NCBI RefSeq assembly: GCF_036226885.1
Contig: NZ_CP109027.1
Span: 2,728,001-2,792,000 of the forward strand
Direction of reading: 5' to 3'
Origin: Streptomyces sp. NBC_00663
GTDB taxonomy: Bacteria > Actinomycetota > Actinomycetes > Streptomycetales > Streptomycetaceae
Length of the DNA stretch: 64,000 nucleotides
Shown: positions 25,610 through 34,168 of the stretch, piece after piece
Layout: each line of letters begins with the position of its first letter
Position numbering within the stretch: the stretch's first letter is position 1
The notes under the pieces: generated by a model
What the model was told of the DNA's origin: nothing
Seen by the model: only the letters and a program-made list of their open reading frames with translations
Database searches by the model: none
Program-made: the position numbers and the translations under genes

Positions 25610-26652
25610 GACTTGACCCAGTCGTCACGGTTGTCGGCGATCTTCGCCGGGTCCATGGTCTCGGGGTCCTTGGCGGCGGGACCGTACTGGGTGAACTCGG
25701 CGGGCACGGCCGCGCCCTCGACCACCGGGTAGACGAACATGTTGAGCGGCATGTCCTCCTGGAACTTCTTGGTCAGCAGGAAGTCCAGAAGCGCCTTGCC
25801 GCCCTCGCTGTTCTTCGCGTTGTTCAGCAGTCCCGCGTACTCGACCTGCCGGAAGCAGGTGCCGTCGACGACGCCGGTCGGCGCGGTCGAGGGCTTCGGG
25901 TCGGCGTAGATGACCTCGGCGGGCGGCGAGGAGGCGTACGAGACGACGAGCGGCCGGTCGGCCTTCGCCTTCTTGCCCCCGGCGGACCCGGAGAACTCCT
26001 CGTTGTAGGCCTGCTCCCAGCCGTCGACGACCTTGACGCCGTTGGCCTTGAGCTTGGTCCAGTAGTCCTGCCAGCCGTCGTCGCCGTACTTCGCGGCGGT
26101 ACCGAGCAGGAAGCCAAGACCCGGCGAGGAGGTGGAGGCGTTCTCGGTGACGAGGAGGTTCTTGTAGGCGGGCTTGATCAGATCGTCGTACGACGTCGGC
26201 GGCTTGAGCTTGTGCTCGGTGAACCAGGCCTTGTCGTAGTTGAGGCAGATGTCGCCGGTGTCGATGGGCGTGACCTTGTCCCCGTCGACCCGGTACCCGG
26301 CCTTGATCGTGCCGGCGCCCTTCGCCTCGTACGACTGGAAGAGCCCGTTGTCGAGCGCCCGGGACAGCAGGGTGTTGTCGACGCCGAAGAAGACGTCGCC
26401 CTGCGGGTTGTCCTTGGTCAGGATCGCCTTGTTGACGGCCTGCCCGGCGTCGCCGTCCTCCAGGACCTTGACCTTGTAGCCGGACTCCTTCTCGAAGGCC
26501 GCGAGGACGCTCTTGGAGACGGCCCACGAGTTGTGGCTGACGAGCGTGACGGTCTTGGACTCGCTCTTGGAGCCCTCGTCGGACGACCCGCACGCGGACA
26601 GCGTGACCAGGCCGAGGCCGACGACGGCAGCGAGAAACTTCTTGTTGTTCAC
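25585..26652 (-). CDS. thiB: Thiamine-binding lipoprotein
   Basis: A 355-aa substrate-binding protein. The signal MNNKKFLAAVVGLGLVTLSACG has a lipobox cysteine at 21. The mature part matches the ThiB family (VTLVSHNSWAVSKSVLAAFEKESGYKVKVLEDGDAGQAVNKAIL, GDVFFGVDNTLLSRAL, VVSYASSPPAEVIY). GTG 26652 is 12 nt downstream of a TPP riboswitch, giving direct control by thiamine pyrophosphate. It is the first gene of the thiB-thiP-thiQ operon. Confidence 0.92.
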   Translation of the reverse strand: MNNKKFLAAVVGLGLVTLSACGSSDEGSKSESKTVTLVSHNSWAVSKSVLAAFEKESGYKVKVLEDGDAGQAVNKAILTKDNPQGDVFFGVDNTLLSRALDNGLFQSYEAKGAGTIKAGYRVDGDKVTPIDTGDICLNYDKAWFTEHKLKPPTSYDDLIKPAYKNLLVTENASTSSPGLGFLLGTAAKYGDDGWQDYWTKLKANGVKVVDGWEQAYNEEFSGSAGGKKAKADRPLVVSYASSPPAEVIYADPKPSTAPTGVVDGTCFRQVEYAGLLNNAKNSEGGKALLDFLLTKKFQEDMPLNMFVYPVVEGAAVPAEFTQYGPAAKDPETMDPAKIADNRDDWVKSWTSLVLK

Positions 26653-26663
26653 GGTGATGACCG

Positions 26664-26744
26664 AACTTCCTACCCAGAATGACCTGGGCGAGGTTCAGAG
26701 GGTCTGCGGCCCGATCGCCGCACTCTCAGCGCTGTCGCGCTCCC
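26664..26744 (-). promoter_or_regulatory. TPP riboswitch (THI element)
   Basis: Read on the minus strand, the leader has the THI-box elements in order: CTGAGAGTG (in GCGCTGAGAGTGCGGC), ACCCTCTGAACCT, a CCAGG...TCTGG stem, and GTAGGAAG. These are the conserved pyrimidine-sensing and pyrophosphate-sensing parts of the TPP aptamer. The aptamer ends 12 nt before the thiB GTG, so it probably acts on translation initiation. Boundaries are by eye. Confidence 0.9.
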
Positions 26745-26779
26745 CTGTCGGATATGAAGATGTACGTACGGGCCAAAGA

Positions 26780-27886
26780 CTACCGTTCGGTGGCCGCCAG
26801 CTGACCACAGGCCCCGTCGATCTCCTGCCCACGGGTGTCCCGAACGGTGACGGGCACGCCGTGCGCGGCGATCGCCTCGACGAAGGCCTTCTCGTCCTCG
26901 GGCCGCGAGGCGGTCCACTTGGAGCCGGGGGTGGGGTTCAGCGGAATGAGATTGACGTGCACGGGCTTGCCGCGCAGCAGCCGCCCGAGCCGGTCCCCAC
27001 GCCAGGCCTGGTCGTTGATGTCCCGGATCAGCGCGTACTCGATGGACAGCCGACGCCCCGACCTCTCGACGTACTCGAACCCGGCGTCGAGCACCTCGCG
27101 CACCTTCCACCGCGTGTTCACGGGGACGAGGGTGTCGCGCAGCTCGTCGTCGGGCGCGTGCAGCGAGATGGCGAGCCGGCACTTGAAGCCCTCGTCGGCG
27201 AACCGGTGGATGGCGGGCACGAGCCCCACGGTCGAGACAGTGATCCCACGCTGCGAGAGCCCGAGCCCGTCCGGAGCGGGGTCGGTGAGCGCCCGGATCG
27301 ACTGGGCGACCCGCTTGTAGTTGGCGAGCGGCTCACCCATCCCCATGAAGACGATGTTGGAGAGCCGCGCGGGCCCGCCGGGCACTTCCCCGTCCCGAAG
27401 CGCCCGCATCCCATCGACAATCTGATGAACGATCTCGGCGGTGGACAGATTCCTGTCCAGACCCGCCTGCCCGGTGGCACAGAAGGGACAGTTCATCCCA
27501 CACCCGGCCTGCGAGGAGATACACATGGTGACCCGGTCCGGGTACCGCATCAGCACCGACTCGACGAGCGTCCCGTCGAACAGCCGCCACAGCGTCTTGC
27601 GCGTGGTCCCCTCGTCGGTCGACAGATGCCGTACGACGGTCATCAGCTCGGGAAGCAGCGCCTCCCGCAGCTTGCCGCGAGCGCTGGCCGGAATGTCCGT
27701 CCACTGCTCCGGATCGTGCGCGTACCGCGCGAAGTAGTGCTGCGAGAGCTGCTTGGCACGAAACGGCTTCTCACCGATCTCGGCCACGGCGTCCTTGCGC
27801 TCGGCGGGAGTGAGATCGGCAAGGTGCCGCGGCGGCTTCTTGGCTCCGCGCGGGGCGACGAATGTAAGTTCTCCGGGCTTAGGCAT
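26780..27886 (-). CDS. rlmN: 23S rRNA (adenine2503-C2)-methyltransferase RlmN
   Basis: Radical-SAM methyltransferase of 368 aa that makes m2A2503 in 23S rRNA (and m2A37 in tRNA). The iron-sulfur motif is CGMNCPFC. The conserved [31 protein letters not shown] and [21 protein letters not shown] segments are present, with the C-terminal catalytic Cys in IDGACGQL. The ATG at 27886 and its first eight codons lie inside the left attachment repeat of an integrated element, so the native upstream region has been replaced by element DNA. No good ribosome site is seen before the ATG. Confidence 0.95.
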   Translation of the reverse strand: MPKPGELTFVAPRGAKKPPRHLADLTPAERKDAVAEIGEKPFRAKQLSQHYFARYAHDPEQWTDIPASARGKLREALLPELMTVVRHLSTDEGTTRKTLWRLFDGTLVESVLMRYPDRVTMCISSQAGCGMNCPFCATGQAGLDRNLSTAEIVHQIVDGMRALRDGEVPGGPARLSNIVFMGMGEPLANYKRVAQSIRALTDPAPDGLGLSQRGITVSTVGLVPAIHRFADEGFKCRLAISLHAPDDELRDTLVPVNTRWKVREVLDAGFEYVERSGRRLSIEYALIRDINDQAWRGDRLGRLLRGKPVHVNLIPLNPTPGSKWTASRPEDEKAFVEAIAAHGVPVTVRDTRGQEIDGACGQLAATER

Positions 27887-27912
27887 GGCTAGACCAGTGT
27901 CGCAGATCGAAT
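27867..27912. other. attL of the AICE (rlmN side)
   Basis: The 24-bp block 27867-27890 and the 20-bp block 27893-27912 are identical to 49087-49110 and 49113-49132. Only the two bases between (AG here, GT at the right end) differ. The block contains the rlmN start codon and eight further codons on the minus strand. Confidence 0.92.
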
Positions 27913-27985
27913 CATGTGACCTGCGCTGCGAGCCGTGCGAGGTGGTCATTGTTGGTCGCTCCTGGTCGTCGTGGGGCACCCTCGG

Positions 27986-28003
27986 ACGGCCCACAGACGG
28001 CCC
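27986..28003. repeat. Candidate integrase arm-type site, left
   Basis: ACGGCCCACAGACGGCCC lies 73 bp inside attL. It matches ACGGCCCAGGGACGGCCC near attR in 16 of 18 positions and in the same orientation, as expected of arm sites that flank the core in attP. Confidence 0.5.
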
Positions 28004-28152
28004 GGATCTCGGTCCACTACGAGCACATAGGTGCAGGTCGCGGGCCGGATACCTGCGGTCGGGACGCGCGGGGCCGGTAGGCCCACCCCTCAATGCAGAG
28101 TGCGACCCGTCACCGCTCGCCAAGGAAATCGAACACATGATTGAATTTGACC

Positions 28153-28374
28153 ATGCGATCGTTCCCCGACGACCTCGTCCAGGCACAGCAGGAGTGGGCG
28201 GCTGTCTACCGTCAGCTCGCCAAAAGACCTGGTGACACCGGCCTTCGACGTCGCCTCTACCAGCTGTCGACCGCAGTGTTGTTCCACTCGCACTGGCAGG
28301 AGCGCGGGGGCCGGACGCCCGAAGCCTTGCGGGAGCTGCGGAGCCTCGGGCAGGGAGAAGGGGGCTGGAGGTGA
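28153..28374 (+). CDS. Small AICE-associated protein, unknown
   Basis: 73 aa, beginning [23 protein letters not shown], then [17 protein letters not shown]. Soluble and helical, with Arg-rich segments. Similar short proteins are, as I recall, common in Streptomyces integrative elements and plasmids, with no known function. ATG 28153 is chosen from that conservation; AAGGAA at 28121 is rather far upstream. Confidence 0.6.
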   Translation: MRSFPDDLVQAQQEWAAVYRQLAKRPGDTGLRRRLYQLSTAVLFHSHWQERGGRTPEALRELRSLGQGEGGWR

Positions 28375-28404
28375 CGGGCCTCAACGCGGCCGGCGGTACG
28401 GACG

Positions 28405-28830
28405 ATGTCCGCCCTACCGCCTGACGTCCCTCGCCTCCGAGCGATCCTGCGGCACCTGGAACAGCAGATCGCCGAGAACGAGACCGTGGGCGTGTACCTG
28501 CGTCTTCAGCGCGAGGCTGTTGCTGAGGCGCTGGCCCATACAGAAGGCAATGCAGCACAGCAGCCATCTTCAGTGCGCGCGCAGCAGCCAGCTGCCCTGA
28601 CCGGCTTCACGAGCAACGCCCGCGGCTCCAAGGCGACTGGCTTCGCCGTGGAGCGACAGCGGAGGGCGATCGGACCAGAACCCGCCCGCATCCACACCGA
28701 CGACTGCGGGAACGCCGGCCCCACGCACCCGGTGACCGCACAGGACGCCCGCGCGGCACTGCTCGACCCCATGGTGGAGGCTTGCCCGTTCTGCCGCCCA
28801 GACACCGAGCTAGGGATCGATGTGGACTGA
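28405..28830 (+). CDS. DUF6233 domain-containing protein
   Basis: 141 aa. The N-terminus [39 protein letters not shown] and the C-terminus [12 protein letters not shown]...[32 protein letters not shown] match the DUF6233 layout, with a [11 protein letters not shown] end that resembles a minimal metal or nucleotide-binding tail. Function unknown; found on Streptomyces accessory DNA. Confidence 0.72.
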   Translation: MSALPPDVPRLRAILRHLEQQIAENETVGVYLRLQREAVAEALAHTEGNAAQQPSSVRAQQPAALTGFTSNARGSKATGFAVERQRRAIGPEPARIHTDDCGNAGPTHPVTAQDARAALLDPMVEACPFCRPDTELGIDVD

Positions 28831-28933
28831 GCCCCGCGGGAAAAACGCGGCGAAGCCGATCCAGCGGTCCAACCGGTCTCGATAGGGCGGCCACTCTGGA
28901 ACAGCCCGAGAGTCAGCACTTGTACCGGCCTGA

Positions 28934-29371
28934 TCATGCACCGTCAGGCCGGTACACACAAACGGCCACCTTTGCCAGGGCCCTTGCCGCAGAGGAAATC
29001 TGCCCCTTGGTCCAGCCGTCCCATCCTACAATTAGCGCATGCGCCCCATTGCGCAGATGTTCTGCATTCTCAATATCCTGCGGCCAGAGATCCAAACGCA
29101 CATCTAAGTTTACATCTTGGATATCCTTGACCGTGACTTCCCACACCGAGTCATCACTTTTGACGATCACTGCCGCAGCATCGAGGTCCATCTCATGCAG
29201 CAGGCCACGCACGTATACCGAAGTTCCATCTTCGTGCGGCTTAGGCTTGAAAGCCGCGCTGGTAGGACGCTCCTCTTCAGTGACCGTGTCTCGCCGCATC
29301 ATATGTGGATTCGTTACGCTCACCCTCCGCCATAGCGATTCCTCCCCCGGAACATCCTGCTCTTCGTGCAT
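28934..29371 (-). CDS. Unknown protein, third gene of the TIGR04255 operon
   Basis: 145 aa, soluble, acidic and mixed alpha/beta, with no motif I recognise. It contains EDGTSVYVRGLLHEMDLDAAAVIVKSDDSVWEVTVKDIQDVNLDVRLDLWPQDI. It lies 27 bp after the middle gene of the operon and its composition is AT-richer than the AICE backbone. ATG 29371 is chosen; GTG 29377 is in frame. Confidence 0.6.
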   Translation of the reverse strand: MHEEQDVPGEESLWRRVSVTNPHMMRRDTVTEEERPTSAAFKPKPHEDGTSVYVRGLLHEMDLDAAAVIVKSDDSVWEVTVKDIQDVNLDVRLDLWPQDIENAEHLRNGAHALIVGWDGWTKGQISSAARALAKVAVCVYRPDGA

Positions 29372-29398
29372 CCCCACCCCGACGATCCAGAATGAAAA

Positions 29399-29950
29399 TT
29401 AGCTGCGAGTCGCTAGAGCATGGCGCGACAGCCCTGAAAGAATGGCACGCAGTTCAATTAGGGAGTCCTCAATCCCCGAAAGACTATACTCCGAATCAAA
29501 CACTACGTCTCCTTCAGAATTCTCGGAAACGGCATAACCATCCTGCCCGTTCGCAGAAATTTCGATTTCAATCGAATTCCCTGCGACATGCCACTCCATT
29601 TGAATACCTCCGTCAGGAAGGGGAAATACCTGAGGCGGCAGAGTATCGTTGCTCATCACCCGCATCAAGATGCGAAGACTAGCAATAGCGGCATCCGGCG
29701 AAACCTTCTCTTCACGCCCGCCATCCCATCCCCGGGGGAGCGCAAGGAGTTTATTCAGCCGTTGCACCACATCATGGAGCACCTGCATGGACGGCGCTCG
29801 GCTCTCACCGCCACCCACACCTACCAGAGCTCGCCCTTTTCGACTCACGTGAGAATGAGACACCGTTTCTGCCGCGACCGGCAACGAATGGGCTCGATGC
29901 ATGGTAAGCCCGGTCACTACCGGACGTTCCATCCCTACGATCACGGTCAT
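29399..29950 (-). CDS. Unknown protein, second gene of the TIGR04255 operon
   Basis: 183 aa. The N-terminal 60 residues are low in structure. The core (about 65-160) has LNKLLALPRGWDGGREEKVSPDAAIASLRILMRV, then PPQVFPLPDGGIQMEWHVAGNSIEIEISANGQDGYAV, a conserved-looking helix plus beta-sheet unit. The ATG at 29950 overlaps the TGA of the TIGR04255 gene (ATGA), which decides the start over ATG 29965. Function unknown; strict coupling implies it works with the TIGR04255 protein. Confidence 0.68.
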   Translation of the reverse strand: MTVIVGMERPVVTGLTMHRAHSLPVAAETVSHSHVSRKGRALVGVGGGESRAPSMQVLHDVVQRLNKLLALPRGWDGGREEKVSPDAAIASLRILMRVMSNDTLPPQVFPLPDGGIQMEWHVAGNSIEIEISANGQDGYAVSENSEGDVVFDSEYSLSGIEDSLIELRAILSGLSRHALATRS

Positions 29951-30744
29951 GAGCGCTTCCCCCATCGCTTGTGAGCCGAATCAGTGGTGATTTCTGCGAA
30001 GCTAGCTACAAGGTGCTCATGCGCTTCCTCGATGGCAGCGACCGCCCCGCTTGAACCAGTGGAGCCAGGACGCCCCTGGACGGTCATCGTGAGGAAATTT
30101 CCCGCCTGTCCAGTGAGCAGGCTTCCAGATTCAATCGCCGCACGCAAAAAGAAATTTCGCCCGCTCTGAAACTCCTCGATTGGGAAGTCAAAAACGATTT
30201 GCGAATTTACAGGCTTTCCAAGGTGGTGCAGAGCGAAGTCCGGCCACGTATGGAACACATCGTGAGGATCCAGAGGGTCTCCGGACTCACCAGCGAGAGC
30301 GTTGACGTAGCTTAGCTCGGCATGAATAACCTCTAGCTTTGCACCGAAAGCGCGATCAACAAAATTAGCCAACTCGTCAAGACGCTTCTTAAGTTTGGAA
30401 AGTACATAACCGAAGCGTGGATACGGAGTACCGTCCCCAACGTCACGCCAATTTACAATCAGCCTGTCTTGCTGGAGTTGAACCAAGTCCCTCCCGGAGT
30501 CGTCAAGAAACCAGTATCGCGCGGCCGGCAACGACGCAAGATCCAGCTTGATCTTCGGCCCCGGCCCGACGTTTGGTTCCATACCAGGAAGTGGTGGATG
30601 CTCCTCTACATTGGGTAGCTCGGCCCTCCACGTTTCGTATAGCGGCGTCAACTTCAGGCCATGGATTCCGGTGATCCGCCGGAATTGCAGACCACACGCC
30701 ACCTCCACAACAGGCGGACGCGCAAAGTCTGGCAGTTCCCTCAC
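29947..30744 (-). CDS. TIGR04255 family protein
   Basis: 265 aa. Recognised by the family pattern: an opening PPVVEVACGLQFRRI, then VEEHPPLPGMEP, ARYWFLDDSGRDLVQLQQDRLIVNWRDV...YPRFGYVL, and the later EVIHAELSYVNAL. The family is scattered through bacteria and archaea on mobile DNA and has no known biochemical role. GTG 30744 follows GGGAGG at ideal spacing. It heads a three-gene operon that has lower GC than its surroundings. A perfect 17-bp palindrome lies about 154 bp upstream. Confidence 0.8.
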   Translation of the reverse strand: MRELPDFARPPVVEVACGLQFRRITGIHGLKLTPLYETWRAELPNVEEHPPLPGMEPNVGPGPKIKLDLASLPAARYWFLDDSGRDLVQLQQDRLIVNWRDVGDGTPYPRFGYVLSKLKKRLDELANFVDRAFGAKLEVIHAELSYVNALAGESGDPLDPHDVFHTWPDFALHHLGKPVNSQIVFDFPIEEFQSGRNFFLRAAIESGSLLTGQAGNFLTMTVQGRPGSTGSSGAVAAIEEAHEHLVASFAEITTDSAHKRWGKRS

Positions 30745-31495
30745 GTCGGCCTCCCTGATGCGGGAAGAGGACCCAGCAATACGCTCGCCCCCCTCCCCTT
30801 GAGCCTGCCCGCTTTCAGTGCGGCAGCACCCTTCGCCTACTACTTGGCTGAAGAGTATGGGCTGGGGCGGTCACTGTCGACGCGAACATGTGATTTGAGT
30901 CACTCGAAGTGACTAACCGGCCACATTATTGATCACCCACATCTCGGATCCGTTCACGTGTTCGACCCAGACGGCACCTTCCGAAGTCGCCGGGGCGCGG
31001 TCGGCCCGCCACGCTTCGACTCGCGCCCATCCGCGGCCGAACGGGGGGCGTGGCGCTACACAGCGTCATTATCTGATCTTTATAGGCGCGATCGTTATAG
31101 TCAGATTTTTTTCCTGACGTTGAGTCAATAGGCTTACTGCCAGCCCGTTTAGACGTTCGTTCGACACCCTCCGGACGCGCTGTGTGTGAGTCACAGCACG
31201 TAGCGGCTCTCCCATTGGATTTACTCGTCTTTGAGGTGGAGGATCTCCCATCACAAGCCCTCACTGACGTAGGTGAGGCCGCCCAGGCGGACGCTGAGTC
31301 CTGCCGCTGCCTGGACGCCGAGTTCCGTACACATGGAGCGCGGCAGGAGTGGGGGACCCAGCAACACCGGGCGCCGGAGCAAACCTCCGGGCAGCCCTTG
31401 GGGTGAAGCTGCGGCAACGCAGCCGGGCATCTTCGCCAGCCCGAATCCGACAGGTCATCCTTCACAGGCGGCTTAAATGAAGGGTGAAGGCAGTC
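30745..31495. other. 751-bp non-coding stretch upstream of the TIGR04255 operon
   Basis: No convincing gene on either strand; the long minus frame over 30926-31750 is a shadow. It holds the palindrome at 30898-30914 and an AT-rich patch near 31060-31130 that includes GTCAG-ATTTTTTTC-CTGAC. The divergent operon promoters should lie here. Confidence 0.55.
30898..30914. promoter_or_regulatory. Perfect palindrome upstream of the TIGR04255 operon
   Basis: AGTCACT-CGA-AGTGACT, 7-bp arms and a 3-bp centre, about 154 bp before the GTG at 30744. It could be an operator; no regulator is assigned. Confidence 0.45.
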
Positions 31496-31726
31496 ATGTC
31501 TGCGTTGCCGAACAACCCGCCCGTCCCCAGGGCGTCTTACGCTCCGGGGTTTGAGGCAGTGTTCGCAGTCATGTTTTCGATCATCGCGGGCCTCTACGCC
31601 AGCATCATCCATCACGTGCCGATGGACTTGTGGCTGGTCAAAGCCCTGGAGTTCGGGATGAATGCCGGGTGCGGCACGATCGTGATGGCATTCATCATCC
31701 TGACGTACGCGTGGAACGAGCAGTGA
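31496..31726 (+). CDS. Small two-helix membrane protein
   Basis: 76 aa with two predicted helices (FEAVFAVMFSIIAGLYASII and FGMNAGCGTIVMAFIILTYAW) joined by HHVPMDLWLVKALE. ATG 31496 has an AAGG site at 31487; GTG 31484 is in frame. Function unknown. It is probably an accessory AICE gene, followed by a long inverted repeat. Confidence 0.6.
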   Translation: MSALPNNPPVPRASYAPGFEAVFAVMFSIIAGLYASIIHHVPMDLWLVKALEFGMNAGCGTIVMAFIILTYAWNEQ

Positions 31727-31820
31727 TACGAACCTCGTAGCCGTATCCATGAGGCTCTGCCCTTAGCTCCGGAGCGTTTGGCCTGGGGCCCTCAGCGATC
31801 CTGAGATGAGCTTCGCTTGT

Positions 31821-31862
31821 GCCCAGATGAGAGACCGCCCACAAGAGCGGGCTCATCTGGGC
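31821..31862 (+). terminator. Long inverted repeat after the small membrane gene
   Basis: GCCCAGATGAG (31821-31831) pairs with CTCATCTGGGC (31852-31862), and the interior (CCGCCC...GCGGG) can extend the fold. Likely terminator, about 95 bp downstream of the stop. Confidence 0.55.
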
Positions 31863-31918
31863 ATCACGTTACGCCTGAGCCAGATAGGGATCATCTAGCG
31901 TGTAGGTGCTCAACAGGA

Positions 31919-31943
31919 GGGCCCGGACACTCTGTCCGGGCCC
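31919..31943. terminator. Hairpin before the XRE-flavoprotein unit
   Basis: GGGCCCGGACA-CTC-TGTCCGGGCCC: perfect 11-bp stem, 3-nt loop, followed by TTT. The inner CCCGGACA...TGTCCGGG is shared with the hairpin at 33892-33922, so the two bracket the XRE-flavoprotein genes. Confidence 0.7.
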
Positions 31944-32064
31944 TTTGCGTTGGCTGCCTCCAGACTCGTTCCGGTCTCGCAGCACGCGGGGCCAACTACC
32001 CGCCCCACCACCGGCTCTGTACCGTGAAAACCGGCCCCCACCATCCAGCAGGAGGCAACACGCA

Positions 32065-33300
32065 ATGCGTGGTCTTGGAGATCACCTCAGCATCGGTGAA
32101 CGCATCGCGTTCTACCGGAAGCGTCGCGGCTACACGCAAGAGGTGCTCGCTGGCCTGGTTGGCCGTAGCACTGACTGGTTGGCAAAGATCGAGACAGGGC
32201 GCCGGAAGCCCCCTCGCATCGACATGCTCGCTGAGCTGGCTCGCATCCTGCGCGTTCCCCTCGGAGACCTGCTCGGTCAGACCGTGCTCATGGAGGACGA
32301 GAAGCAGCAGGACGACGTACCGGCCGTACGCGACGCGCTCATGAGCCCGCGTCGGCTTTCTCGTCTGCTCTTCGGGCCCGAGGCTGAGGTGCAGCTCCCC
32401 ACGCCGGCACCCGTGGCTGTACGTGTGGAGCAAGCATGGAACGACTACCAGCGTGGTCGACTCGGCGGCGTCATATCTGCGCTCCCCGCGCTCCTTCAGA
32501 CTGCGCAAGAGTTGGAGGAGCGAGCCGCACGGCGCGGCGAGGACCGTAGCGACTGCTGGGCAGTGTCAGCCCGTACCCATCACCTCGCAGCTACGACACT
32601 CGCGAAGATCGGCGAATCGGACATCTCGTGGCTCGCCGCAGAGCGCGCGATGCGTGCCGCTGACGAGTCTGACGACCCGCTCGTGTTGGCGTCCGCGGCA
32701 CGGTCCGGCACTCACGCCCTTCTGGCTAACGGCCGGTACGACGACGCGTTGGAGCTGGGTAACACGGCCGCAGCGTGGCTGTCGTCCCAGGTGACCGACA
32801 ACAACCCCGCGGCACTCAGCTTGCTGGGGATGATCCACCTACGTGCCGCCGTGGCAGCGGCGCGCCACCAGGACCGGCCCACTGCAACCGGTCTTCTGGA
32901 CCGAGCCGAGGCACTCGCGGAGGATCTCGGCTCAGATGAGAACTATTGGCAGACAGGCTTCGGACCCACGAACGTCCTGCTTCACCGCCTGTCCGTCGAG
33001 CTGGACCTCGACAACGTCTCGTACGTGGTGGAACACGGCCGGATCAACGTCGACCACATGCCACAGGAACGCAGCGTGTCGCACCGCATCGACTTCGCGC
33101 GTGCCCTGTCGCTCAACGGACAGGGCGATGAGGCATTCACGGAACTCCGCACGGCTGAGCGCACATCGCCACAGCTCGTGCGCAACAATCCCAGGGTGCG
33201 CGAGACACTGCGGGATCTGATCAAACAATCACCGGTCACCGGCGGCTCGCGATCGTCTGAGGTGTTCGTGATGGCTCAACGGTGCAGGGCGGTGCAGTGA
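32065..33300 (+). CDS. XRE-family regulator with TPR-like C-terminal domain
   Basis: 411 aa. The helix-turn-helix occupies about 8-65 (LSIGERIAFYRKRRGYTQEVLAGLVGRSTDWLAKIETGRRKPP). The remainder is helical and TPR-like (ALLQTAQELEERAARRG..., HHLAATTLAKIGESDISWLAAERAMRAADES, ALELGNTAAAWL), as in Rap/PlcR-type peptide-sensing regulators. This regulator + flavoprotein pair is widespread on streptomycete accessory DNA. ATG 32065 follows AGGAGG. The stop overlaps the next start (GTGA). Confidence 0.85.
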   Translation: MRGLGDHLSIGERIAFYRKRRGYTQEVLAGLVGRSTDWLAKIETGRRKPPRIDMLAELARILRVPLGDLLGQTVLMEDEKQQDDVPAVRDALMSPRRLSRLLFGPEAEVQLPTPAPVAVRVEQAWNDYQRGRLGGVISALPALLQTAQELEERAARRGEDRSDCWAVSARTHHLAATTLAKIGESDISWLAAERAMRAADESDDPLVLASAARSGTHALLANGRYDDALELGNTAAAWLSSQVTDNNPAALSLLGMIHLRAAVAAARHQDRPTATGLLDRAEALAEDLGSDENYWQTGFGPTNVLLHRLSVELDLDNVSYVVEHGRINVDHMPQERSVSHRIDFARALSLNGQGDEAFTELRTAERTSPQLVRNNPRVRETLRDLIKQSPVTGGSRSSEVFVMAQRCRAVQ

Positions 33301-33860
33301 GTTCAGGCAAGCGCGGGGTGCTCGGAGTCGTCGGGTCCGCGGCCGGAGGCGTGGAGGTGCTGCGCACTGGCCTGGTTGAGCCTGCGATGGAGCGCGGATG
33401 GCAGGTGGCCGTCACACTCACGCCGACCGCAGGTCAGTGGCTGCGATTGAGCGGCGAGGTGGAGCAGTTGGAGAAGCTGACCGGACTGCCTGTGCGCGAT
33501 GAGCCGCGCTTGCCCGGCGAGGCCCGACGTCATCCGCCGGTTGACTGCTATGTGGTCGCTCCCGCGTCGGCAAACATGGTGGCGAAGCTCGCCATGGGCC
33601 TGATGGATAACCAGGCTCTGACACAAGTGGGCGAGGCGATCGGCACCCTCGGATTGCCCGTGGTCGTCTTCCCTCGGGTGAACGCGGCTCACTCCCGTCA
33701 CCCGGCATGGCAGCACCACATCGACACCCTCCTGGCGGGGGACGTGCGTATCGTCGGCGGGCCGGACGTCTGGCCGCTGCACGAGCCGCGCGAAGCGCCG
33801 GCGGGGCGCGAACTCCCGTGGGGGGCAGTGCTGGATGCTGTGGACGACGTTACGAGGTGA
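33297..33860 (+). CDS. Flavoprotein (HFCD/PPC decarboxylase-like fold)
   Basis: 187 aa of the flavoprotein fold. GVLGVVGSAAGGVEVL is the phosphate-binding start; DCYVVAPASANMVAKLAMGLMDNQALTQVGEAI is the FMN-binding PASANT-like motif. Family members decarboxylate cysteine-containing substrates or bind FMN; the role here is unknown. GTG 33297 overlaps the XRE stop, so the pair is co-translated. A strong hairpin terminator follows at 33892. Confidence 0.83.
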   Translation: MSSGKRGVLGVVGSAAGGVEVLRTGLVEPAMERGWQVAVTLTPTAGQWLRLSGEVEQLEKLTGLPVRDEPRLPGEARRHPPVDCYVVAPASANMVAKLAMGLMDNQALTQVGEAIGTLGLPVVVFPRVNAAHSRHPAWQHHIDTLLAGDVRIVGGPDVWPLHEPREAPAGRELPWGAVLDAVDDVTR

Positions 33861-33891
33861 CGAGTCGTCAACCCGTGTGACCTGCAAGGAA

Positions 33892-33922
33892 AGTGGACCC
33901 GGACAGTCTGTCCGGGTCCACT
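33892..33922 (+). terminator. Hairpin terminator after the flavoprotein gene
   Basis: AGTGGACCCGGACA-GTC-TGTCCGGGTCCACT, a perfect 14-bp stem with a 3-nt loop, 31 bp after the stop. Related in sequence to the hairpin at 31919-31943. Confidence 0.85.
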
Positions 33923-33937
33923 GCCGTTCCCGGCTAC

Positions 33938-34168
33938 ATGCTCATTGGCATGTCAGGGATCACGGAGCGAAGCGGCGAGTGGGAAGGCATGACTCCTGCT
34001 GAACTCGCTTGGATCAAAGCGAGTTTGAGCGAGGCGCGCGTCAAGGTCGAACGACTGCTGAGGCGGGCGGACGAACTCACGGTGAAGGTGGAGTCTCGCT
34101 TCCCACAAGCCGCTCAAGCCGGTCGAGCCGCTCCCCGAGCAACCGGAGAGCGTCATGAATCGTGCTGA
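33938..34168 (+). CDS. Doubtful small helical protein overlapping the GntR gene
   Basis: Up to 76 aa; the segment MTPAELAWIKASLSEARVKVERLLRRADELTVKVESR is a plausible helix, and GGAAGG precedes ATG 33989. But its last third is antisense to the GntR gene and becomes low-complexity there. It may be a real small gene that only reaches about 34,100 by homology, or chance. Kept at low confidence. Confidence 0.3.
   Translation: MLIGMSGITERSGEWEGMTPAELAWIKASLSEARVKVERLLRRADELTVKVESRFPQAAQAGRAAPRATGERHESC

Noticed and set aside
27867..27912. tRNA gene as the integration target
   Set aside because: The core lies in the rlmN coding start; no cloverleaf or TPsiC-like sequence is present in either repeat. 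No tRNA or rRNA gene was recognised in the window.
27887..28567. N-terminal extension of RlmN into element DNA
   Set aside because: The extra residues are not in the family, and the frame crosses the att core into unrelated DNA; ATG 27886 gives the normal length of 368 aa.
31182..31406. Short frames in 31.1-31.5 kb
   Set aside because: No start signal, no conservation that I can recognise, and composition unlike neighbouring genes.
30926..31750. A 274-codon minus-strand frame in the gap upstream of the TIGR04255 operon
   Set aside because: No domain, no ribosome site, and it runs over the small membrane gene on the other strand.
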